NCBI RefSeq assembly: GCF_006716645.1
Contig: NZ_VFPL01000001.1
Coordinates: forward strand, 558,001 to 622,000
DNA from: Arcticibacter tournemirensis
GTDB taxonomy: Bacteria; Bacteroidota; Bacteroidia; Sphingobacteriales; Sphingobacteriaceae
Reading direction: 5' to 3'
Length of the DNA stretch: 64,000 nt
In this document: in pieces, positions 58,372 to 64,000 of the stretch
Layout: every line of letters begins with the position of its first letter
How positions within the stretch are numbered: position 1 is the first letter of the stretch
Program-made: the position numbers and the translations under genes
Notes under the pieces: generated by a model
Database searches by the model: none
What the model was told of the DNA's origin: nothing
What the model saw: the letters and a program-made list of their open reading frames with translations, nothing else

Positions 58372-58878
58372 TCATAAATATCTTTCAGTTATGATTCTGC
58401 GATGATGATTGACATGCCCCGCTATAATAAATAAAAGTGCTCTAACGCTAACTGTACAATTATTAGCCATTCCTCTGTATGATAATTCGCTTTCCTGAAG
58501 TGAGCGGAATAAGTACAGGTTGGCTCTCCTTAGAACCCCGAATTCCTCTATAAGTTTCCCAAAATCCTGATTTAGATAACTGGATTTTTTCACGTACTCG
58601 TTTTCATCGAATCCAGGAAGAGGGGTGGGATCCTGGCGGGAAATGCAGAGGATACGGTACGTCATAATCCGCTCAGTGTCTATTATATGACCCAGAAGTT
58701 CTTTTAAAGTCCATTTTTCCTCTGCATAAGCATAGTCCGCTTTTTCCGGTGGTAACGCTTTAAGGAAATCCGGAAAAGCATGTGCCTGGGTTTCAAGCTC
58801 ATCGATTACATCGTCTGCTACAGTTTCTATATATCCTTTATAGAAAGGCGCATGTTCGTCAGGCTGTGGCCGGTTCAT
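58372..58878 (-). CDS. DinB-family metal-binding protein
   Basis: A 168-residue four-helix-bundle DinB/YfiT-type protein. The His triad is LLGHIIDTERI (about residue 65) and IIAGHVNHHRRII (about residue 150-160). Members are metal-dependent thiol transferases, such as bacillithiol or mycothiol S-transferases, or have unknown roles. The first 7 codons overlap the preceding kinase gene by 20 nt, so they are cotranscribed and coupled. Confidence 0.9.
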   Translation of the reverse strand: MNRPQPDEHAPFYKGYIETVADDVIDELETQAHAFPDFLKALPPEKADYAYAEEKWTLKELLGHIIDTERIMTYRILCISRQDPTPLPGFDENEYVKKSSYLNQDFGKLIEEFGVLRRANLYLFRSLQESELSYRGMANNCTVSVRALLFIIAGHVNHHRRIITERYL

Positions 58879-60097
58879 ATTGTGTGCTGCTTTTTAAGAT
58901 TATACGCATTGTAGTGCCCTTGCCGGGCTCAGAGTCTTTCACGAAAATCTGACCCTTATGGTAGTTTTCGACGATGCGGCGGGTCAGGGATAAACCCAGT
59001 CCCCAGCCTCTTTTACGGGTTGTATATCCCGGTTGAAATATTGTTTCAAACTTAAGCCGGGAAATTCCCTTGCCGGTATCGACAACATCGATAAACACTT
59101 GTTCTTTAACTAAATTTTCAATAACCCGTACTTCTATTCTTCCTTCTCCTTCGATCGCATTTACTGCATTTTTTAAGAGGTTTTCTACAACCCAGTCAAA
59201 AAGTGGGACGTTCATCAGGGCCTCAACCTCAGTATCTCCCGAAACTTCAAATTTAATTCTGTCGCTCGCCCTTACCTTGAAGTAGTTAACATAATCTTTA
59301 ACCACGTCAAAAACGATGTGGCTTTGAAGGACCGGCTTTGAGCCTATTTTAGAAAACCTGTCGGCCACCATTTCAAGCCGGGTTATATCATTTTCCATTT
59401 CAAGGATCAGCGGGTCTTCCTCGGCATTAAACTTTGATTTCAATAGTTCTATCCATGCCATCAAAGAAGAAATAGGCGTTCCCAACTGATGAGCTGTCTC
59501 TTTGGCCAATCCAACCCAAACCAGATTCTGCTCAGATCGTCGCGACGAGCTAAAAACAGTATACGCAACCAAAAGAAAAAGCGCCACAACAGTAAGCTGG
59601 ATGTAAGGGAATACGCGCAGCTGGGTTAACAGCAGAGAATCCTTATAATATACAAACCACTTTTCGCCATTATCCTTGGTAATTACAATGGGTACATGCT
59701 GCAACTTCATCTCGTTCAGTTGCATCTTAAAGTAAACAGGATCGTATGTTTTCTGGTTGTAAACCGGCGACTCAATGGTGGCAGCTTCTTGCGGAATATT
59801 CGTCTTTGTACTATCCAGCCCTTTCCAGTATATGATGCTGTCCTGTTCGTCTGTAAGGATAGCGGGCATGGTCAGACTGTCGCGTACCGAGTAGATATAG
59901 GTAAGAAACTCATCGTTTATATCCTCAATTTCAACGATCTTTTTAGTACTCATGGCCCACACTTCAGCCCTCGTTCGTTCCGAAAGAGAAATGTTCTTCA
60001 CGAGATAGTAACTATACCAGAGCGACGCTGCAGCTATTACCATAGCAAAGGCAAGTAAAAGAAATTTCCAGCGTCGTTTCTGCTCGTATGGATTCAT
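58859..60097 (-). CDS. Membrane sensor histidine kinase, single PhoQ/EnvZ-like layout
   Basis: A 412-residue kinase with TM1 at about 10-33, a periplasmic loop of about 145 residues (with EQDSIIYWKGLDSTKTN), TM2 at about 180-200, then DHp with H-box KETAHQLGTPISSLMAW (His about 216) and HATPase_c with NLLKNAVNAIEGE, DTGKGIS and GWGLGLSLTRRI. The HQLGTP wording is common to one Bacteroidota kinase group. No response regulator is adjacent; a DinB gene follows, overlapping by 20 nt. Confidence 0.92.
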   Translation of the reverse strand: MNPYEQKRRWKFLLLAFAMVIAAASLWYSYYLVKNISLSERTRAEVWAMSTKKIVEIEDINDEFLTYIYSVRDSLTMPAILTDEQDSIIYWKGLDSTKTNIPQEAATIESPVYNQKTYDPVYFKMQLNEMKLQHVPIVITKDNGEKWFVYYKDSLLLTQLRVFPYIQLTVVALFLLVAYTVFSSSRRSEQNLVWVGLAKETAHQLGTPISSLMAWIELLKSKFNAEEDPLILEMENDITRLEMVADRFSKIGSKPVLQSHIVFDVVKDYVNYFKVRASDRIKFEVSGDTEVEALMNVPLFDWVVENLLKNAVNAIEGEGRIEVRVIENLVKEQVFIDVVDTGKGISRLKFETIFQPGYTTRKRGWGLGLSLTRRIVENYHKGQIFVKDSEPGKGTTMRIILKSSTQYEPATA

Positions 60098-60100
60098 TAT

Positions 60101-60135
60101 TTAGTAGTTAGCTGTTGGCGTTTAGTTTTAGCACT
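60101..60135. repeat. Heptanucleotide array (5 units, TTAGnnG-type) before the kinase start
   Basis: Units: TTAGTAG, TTAGCTG, TTGGCGT, TTAGTTT, TAGCACT. It begins 4 nt upstream of the kinase start codon and shares TTAGCTG with the 55.3 kb array. Confidence 0.65.
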
Positions 60136-60175
60136 AGGCAGACACCATCAGTTTACATATTCATTTATAAATTTT

Positions 60176-60245
60176 CTTGATACCTGTGTCTTGATACTTG
60201 CTACTTATATCTTGATACTTGCTACTTGTGTCTTGATACTTTTCA
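60176..60245. repeat. Heptanucleotide array (10 units, CTTGATA) overlapping the prolyl oligopeptidase stop
   Basis: Ten units: CTTGATA four times, CTTGCTA twice, plus CCTGTGT, CTTATAT, CTTGTGT and CTTTTCA. The last unit contains the complement of the stop codon. On the minus strand the array reads TATCAAG after the gene. Confidence 0.85.
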
Positions 60246-62363
60246 TAATTCCTTGTACCCCATGTTATATAGCATAAAGGCCCATTTATCAGCCTGTTCT
60301 GCAATTACCTGAGCGGTAGATTTTCCTGCGCCGTGTCCCGCTTTTGTTTCAATCCGTATCAGAACCGGGTTTGGCCCCTTATGATATTCCTGAAGGCGTG
60401 CAGCAAATTTAAACGAATGAGCAGGCACTACACGATCATCGTGATCGGCCGTAGTAACAAGCGTAGCCGGATATGCAGTACCTGGCTTGAGAGCATGGTA
60501 AGGAGAGTACTTAACAAGATAGTCAAACATCTCTTTAGAATCTTCTGCTGTGCCATAATCATATGCCCATCCGGCACCGGCGGTAAATTTGTTGTAGCGT
60601 AGCATGTCCAGCACGCCTACTGCAGGAAGCGCCACTTTAAAGAGTTCAGGCCGCTGAGTCATTGCAGCTCCCACAAGCAGACCTCCGTTCGAGCCTCCCG
60701 AGATGGCTAGTTTCTCTTTTGATGTGTACTTATTAGCAATCAGGTATTCTGCCGCCGCTATAAAATCATCAAATACATTCTGTTTCTGCAATTTAATACC
60801 TGCCGTATGCCATTTTTCGCCGTATTCCCCTCCTCCGCGGAGGTTGGCTACTGCATAAATTCCGCCTTGTTCCAGTAGGATAATGTTAGAAGTGCTGAAG
60901 GCCGGAGTTAAACTAACATTGAATCCCCCGTAGCCATATAGCAGGGTAGGGTTGCTGCCGTCAAGTTTGATCCCTTTTTTATGAGTGATGATCATTGGAA
61001 TGCGCGTGCCATCTTTCGAGTTGTAGAAAACCTGCTTCGACTCGTATTTCGAAGGATCAAACTGCACTCCCGACTTCTTGTACACTTCAGATTTCCCTGA
61101 AGCGATGGTGTATTTGAAGATAGTCGCCGGATATACATAAGAAGTAAAGGTATAGTACAGAACCGTTTCATTCCTTTTTGCACCGAAGCCGGAAGCGGTT
61201 CCCACACCTGGAAGGCTGACGGTATGTTCGAGCTTACCATTCATATCGTATTGCAGTACTAATGACGCTGCGTCCTTCAGATAGTTCGCAAATAATTTTC
61301 CGCCGCCTGTTCCTGCTTGCAAAACGTTCTCCGTTTCGGCAATGACATCCTTCCAGTTTGAAGGAGCCGGATTTGCTGCATCTGCACTCACCACCTTGTT
61401 GTTGGGTGCGTTTAAGTTAGTAAAAATGAATAGTTTGCTTCCCTCGTTGTCAATGATATAATGCTCGTTGTCGAAATTGTTAACAACATTTACAATAGCG
61501 CTGCCCGGTTTGCTTAAGTCCTGCAGGTATAGCTCATTACCAGTTGTCGAGTTCGCAGCTGTTATTACCAGAAAACGGCCATCTTCGGTAATCGAAGCGC
61601 CAATGTATCTTCTTGGTGTGGCCGTTCCGCCAAAAATCAGTTGATCCTGATCCTGCCGGGTGCCCAGTTTATGGTAGTATAACTTATGGTGTTGCGTCAT
61701 TCCCGACAACTGACTTCCGGCAACAGGTTTATCATAACTGCTGTAATAGAAGCCGTCATTTCCTTTCCATGCCAATCCTGAAAACTTGACATCAACGAGC
61801 GTATCTCCCACAACGCTCTTGTCGGCCGTTTTAAGTACAATCACCTTACGCCAGTCAGATCCTCCTTCAGAAATCTGGTAAGCAGCAAGACTTCCGTCCC
61901 TGGTAAAATCTATGCCTGCCAGAGAGGTCGTTCCGTCGGAAGAGAACTTATTGGGGTCAAGGAATATTTCTGGCTCCTGGCCTTCTTTCTGCCGGTACAT
62001 TACCGACTGATTTTGCAGTCCGTCGTTTTTTGTATAGTAAATATATTCACCTTCACGGAAGGGGGCGCTGTAACGCTCATAGTTCCACAGTTTCTCAAGG
62101 CGCTGTTTTATCTTTTCTCTGAAAGGTATTTTTGAAAGGTAATTTTGAGTAACTATATTTTCTTCAGTCACCCAGGCCTTTGTATCATCGGCCCTGTCGT
62201 TTTCGAGCCAGCGGTAAGGGTCCTGGACCTGTTTCCCAAAATACGTATCCGTAGTGTTGCCTTTTTTAGTAACGGGGTATTGAATCATTTTTTTTGAATT
62301 CTTTTGAGCAAAGCCGGGAAGTGTAAGCCCGGTAATAAGCATGAAGATGCAAAGTTTTTTCAT
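60243..62363 (-). CDS. Prolyl oligopeptidase family serine peptidase
   Basis: A 706-residue S9A prolyl endopeptidase starting at the ATG at 62363 (MKKLCIFMLITGLTLPGFAQ, signal peptide). The beta-propeller covers about 75-430 and the alpha/beta-hydrolase domain about 435-706. The triad is Ser in GGSNGGLLVGA, Asp in TADHDDRVVPAHS and His in KAGHGAGKS. It cleaves after Pro in short peptides in the periplasm or outside. Usual S9A length is about 700. A heptad array overlaps its stop codon. Confidence 0.95.
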   Translation of the reverse strand: MKKLCIFMLITGLTLPGFAQKNSKKMIQYPVTKKGNTTDTYFGKQVQDPYRWLENDRADDTKAWVTEENIVTQNYLSKIPFREKIKQRLEKLWNYERYSAPFREGEYIYYTKNDGLQNQSVMYRQKEGQEPEIFLDPNKFSSDGTTSLAGIDFTRDGSLAAYQISEGGSDWRKVIVLKTADKSVVGDTLVDVKFSGLAWKGNDGFYYSSYDKPVAGSQLSGMTQHHKLYYHKLGTRQDQDQLIFGGTATPRRYIGASITEDGRFLVITAANSTTGNELYLQDLSKPGSAIVNVVNNFDNEHYIIDNEGSKLFIFTNLNAPNNKVVSADAANPAPSNWKDVIAETENVLQAGTGGGKLFANYLKDAASLVLQYDMNGKLEHTVSLPGVGTASGFGAKRNETVLYYTFTSYVYPATIFKYTIASGKSEVYKKSGVQFDPSKYESKQVFYNSKDGTRIPMIITHKKGIKLDGSNPTLLYGYGGFNVSLTPAFSTSNIILLEQGGIYAVANLRGGGEYGEKWHTAGIKLQKQNVFDDFIAAAEYLIANKYTSKEKLAISGGSNGGLLVGAAMTQRPELFKVALPAVGVLDMLRYNKFTAGAGWAYDYGTAEDSKEMFDYLVKYSPYHALKPGTAYPATLVTTADHDDRVVPAHSFKFAARLQEYHKGPNPVLIRIETKAGHGAGKSTAQVIAEQADKWAFMLYNMGYKEL

Positions 62364-62515
62364 ATCTTGAATATAGCGTCGATGATGCGGTGTTAGATAC
62401 AACGGAAAACATATACTGTTAGTGTTGCCATTTATTCTTTATACTGCTACTAAAGCGCAAAATACAATTTTATATTTATCTTCTAAACGCTTTTAACCAT
62501 CCCGAGCTTTTACCT

Positions 62516-62545
62516 TTTGGGTTTCGGCCTTTTACATTAGCTTTG
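62516..62545 (+). promoter_or_regulatory. Complete Bacteroidota-type promoter (TTTG, 18 nt, TAGCTTTG) for lpxH
   Basis: TTTG at 62516-62519 and TAGCTTTG at 62538-62545, separated by 18 nt, match the -33/-7 consensus well. The ATG follows 13 nt later. This is the best promoter in the window. Confidence 0.75.
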
Positions 62546-62558
62546 TGCTATTACCAGC

Positions 62559-63311
62559 ATGGCAGAAGAGCGCAACAAAATTTATTTTGCTTCAGACTTT
62601 CACCTTGGAGTACCTGATTATTCTAAAAGCAGACAACGCGAGGCACTTATAGTTCACTGGCTTGATTCGATAAAGGAAGATGCCGCGGAGCTATATCTTG
62701 TGGGCGATATCTTTGATTTTTGGTTTGAATACAAAAGGGCGGTTCCCCGCGGTTTTATCCGCTTTTTGGGTAAGCTGGCCGAACTCTCAGATAAAGGAGT
62801 GAAGGTCACCATGTTTAAGGGCAATCACGATATGTGGATGTTCGGTTACCTCACTCAGGAGATGGGAGTAACAATTGTTTCTGACGAGTTAATCATCGAT
62901 CGTAGCGGGAAGAAGTTCTATATCCATCACGGAGATGGATTAGGCCCTGGCGATGCAAAATATAAAATCTTAAAAAAGATATTCAGAAGCCGGATATGCC
63001 AGTGGTTATTTGCAAGGATCCATCCCAATTTAGGTATGGCCATTGCGCTTGGCTGGTCGGGGCATAGCCGATTGAAAAACATGAAAAAAGAAGTGTTTCT
63101 TGGCGAGGACCGCGAATGGCTTGTTGACTATAGCAGGGAGATCCTTAAGAAAGAGCATTTCGACTATTTTATTTATGGACACAGGCATCTGCCTCTGGAT
63201 ATTGCGTTGAACGAAAGCAGCCGGTACATTAATCTTGGCGAGTGGATAAACTATTATTCCTACGGGGTTTTCGATGGAAATGAACTGAAGTTGCAATACT
63301 TTAAACAATAA
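62559..63311 (+). CDS. lpxH: UDP-2,3-diacylglucosamine diphosphatase (LpxH-type)
   Basis: A 250-residue calcineurin-like phosphoesterase. Metal motifs are ASDFHLGVPD (DxH), LVGDIFDFWFEY (GDxxD), FKGNHDMWMF (GNHD), YIHHGDGLGPGD and YGHRHLP (GHxH). The wording GDIFDFWFEY is diagnostic for LpxH/YbbF-type diphosphatases. It removes UMP from UDP-2,3-diacylglucosamine to give lipid X for lipid A. The promoter just upstream is clear, and a second gene follows 83 nt later. Confidence 0.93.
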   Translation: MAEERNKIYFASDFHLGVPDYSKSRQREALIVHWLDSIKEDAAELYLVGDIFDFWFEYKRAVPRGFIRFLGKLAELSDKGVKVTMFKGNHDMWMFGYLTQEMGVTIVSDELIIDRSGKKFYIHHGDGLGPGDAKYKILKKIFRSRICQWLFARIHPNLGMAIALGWSGHSRLKNMKKEVFLGEDREWLVDYSREILKKEHFDYFIYGHRHLPLDIALNESSRYINLGEWINYYSYGVFDGNELKLQYFKQ

Positions 63312-63357
63312 AAATGCTTGTTTAATTATTGGAACCTTTATTATGTTTTTTACGTAA

Positions 63358-63365
63358 TATATTTG
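63358..63365 (+). promoter_or_regulatory. Putative -7 element (TATATTTG) for the response regulator
   Basis: Exact TAnnTTTG match, 29 nt before the ATG at 63395. Confidence 0.5.
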
Positions 63366-63394
63366 CATACTATAACATTAAATGTCTATCAATC

Positions 63395-63859
63395 ATGCTG
63401 GATAAGAAAATCGCCGTACTATACGTAGATGATGAGGAGAATAACCTCATCTCCTTTAAAGCTACCTTTAGGCTCAAGTATCAGGTCTATACTGCTATTA
63501 GTGCCGATGAGGCAATCAAAATAATGGAAACTAAACCGGTTGATGTAATTATTACAGACCAGCGCATGCCCAACATGACCGGAGTAGAATTTTTGGAGAA
63601 CATTATTGGAAAATATCCAGATCCGATGCGGATTTTATTAACCGGATATGCCGACATGGGCGCTGTTGTTGATGCCGTAAATAAAGGAAAGATATTCCAT
63701 TATCTTGCCAAACCCTGGGATGAGAACGAACTCGACATGACAATACAGCGTGCATACGAAGTATACAGTGAGAGAAAAAATATAAAGGAAATGAATGGGA
63801 AACTGGCAGTATCGAATGATCAGCTCGAGTTTCTTTTAAGGCAGAAACTGCTTTCCTGA
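63395..63859 (+). CDS. Response regulator with C-terminal coiled-coil tail
   Basis: A 154-residue protein starting at the ATG at 63395 (MLDKKIAVLYVDDEENNL); an ATG 22 codons earlier is disfavoured by the promoter word between them. The receiver has VDDEENN, phospho-acceptor in VIITDQRMPNMTGVEFL, LLTGYAD and the Lys in YLAKPWDENEL, the variant usually linked to HD-GYP or kinase partners. Instead of an output domain, a helix with QLEFLLRQKLLS ends the protein. It is convergent with another receiver-like gene at the edge of the window. Confidence 0.9.
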   Translation: MLDKKIAVLYVDDEENNLISFKATFRLKYQVYTAISADEAIKIMETKPVDVIITDQRMPNMTGVEFLENIIGKYPDPMRILLTGYADMGAVVDAVNKGKIFHYLAKPWDENELDMTIQRAYEVYSERKNIKEMNGKLAVSNDQLEFLLRQKLLS

Positions 63860-63867
63860 TAGCTTAC

Positions 63868-64000
63868 CTATTCTTTCGTCCAGCGCAGGTTATTATTCTC
63901 AAGTATTTTCGATACTACATTGATGTTAATCGGTTTATCGATTACATCCCTTACTGAAGCATAATTTCTGATAGTCCCGATGTCGTTCTTATTTAAAGAC
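63868..64000 (-). CDS. C-terminal end of a receiver-type response regulator (cut by window edge)
   Basis: Forty-three codons plus a stop on the minus strand, continuing past the right edge. The peptide has VRDVIDKPINI followed by SKILENNNLRW, the end of a receiver domain (Lys-Pro then helix 5). The start and the rest of the gene are not in the window. It converges on the regulator at 63395, 8 nt apart. Confidence 0.65.
   Translation of the reverse strand, partial: SLNKNDIGTIRNYASVRDVIDKPININVVSKILENNNLRWTKE

Noticed and set aside
1-64000. tRNA, rRNA, riboswitch or IS element
   Set aside because: I scanned the intergenic gaps and saw no cloverleaf, rRNA segment, conserved riboswitch core or transposase.

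Overview
The window looks like chromosomal core sequence from a member of the Bacteroidota, most likely family Sphingobacteriaceae (Pedobacter-like). The reasons are: start-proximal promoter words of the Bacteroidota type TAnnTTTG (upstream of hisS, fumC, glnS, lpxH, pdhA and others) with little Shine-Dalgarno sequence; typical Bacteroidota families (DUF3127, DUF5687, the YtxH/holin-like trio, a TonB receptor with a carboxypeptidase-regulatory domain, split ThrE exporter); and the gene content. The genus cannot be fixed from the sequence alone. I see no rRNA, tRNA, insertion sequence, integrase, prophage or CRISPR array.

Layout. 1-4.2 kb: PiT phosphate permease (cut by the window edge), its DUF47 partner, a PhoR-like kinase, an HD hydrolase and an alpha/beta hydrolase. 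4.2-9.7 kb: a TonB-dependent receptor behind a small Cys/His-rich exported protein (probable metal uptake), then an OmpR-type regulator and its kinase. 9.8-19.1 kb: an SSB-like DUF3127 protein, a THUMP RNA methyltransferase, hisS, a low-molecular-weight phosphatase, S1/P1 nuclease, fumC, a serine hydrolase, YbaB and UPF0173. 19.2-28.5 kb: glgC-glgA, a MORN protein, polA, 3-methyladenine glycosylase, an AhpD-like protein, an alkyltransferase-like protein and trmB. 28.6-37.8 kb: GDP-fucose synthase, an envelope-stress-type trio (YtxH, holin-like, unknown), an AI-2E family permease, a three-gene signalling module (NtrC-type regulator, 8-TM kinase, REC-PAS protein) and an anSME-type radical SAM maturase. 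37.9-50 kb: glnS, rarA, an ABC exporter pair, an atypical SDR, CPBP protease, OmpA lipoprotein, a FAD-type protein, a retropepsin-like PDZ protease and a tandem class II aldolase. 50-64 kb: a phosphorylase-like GT35 protein, ThrE exporter halves, a U32-ferredoxin-YhbP operon, PDH E2 and E1-alpha, DinB, a kinase, prolyl oligopeptidase, lpxH and two response regulators.

The most unusual signal is not a gene. Many gene boundaries carry degenerate tandem arrays with an exact 7-nt period (13.3, 19.1, 27.4/27.5, 39.6/39.7, 51.8/52.0, 55.3 and 60.1/60.2 kb), and one boundary (26.1-26.3 kb) carries 18 uninterrupted 11-nt units. The arrays usually begin inside or right after a stop codon. Between convergent genes the word appears in sense orientation after each gene, often around a central terminator hairpin, and the same words recur at distant loci. 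I read this as a family of short tandem intergenic repeats, reminiscent of cyanobacterial STRR heptanucleotides.

Several proteins keep their family fold but lack key catalytic residues: the GT35 phosphorylase homologue (PLP lysine replaced by Thr), the MGMT homologue (active Cys replaced by Ala), the SDR (Tyr/Lys replaced by Ser/Arg), the second aldolase half (metal ligands lost) and the REC-PAS protein (phospho-His replaced by Arg). DUF3127 shows an SSB-like core motif and an SSB-type acidic C-terminal tip.
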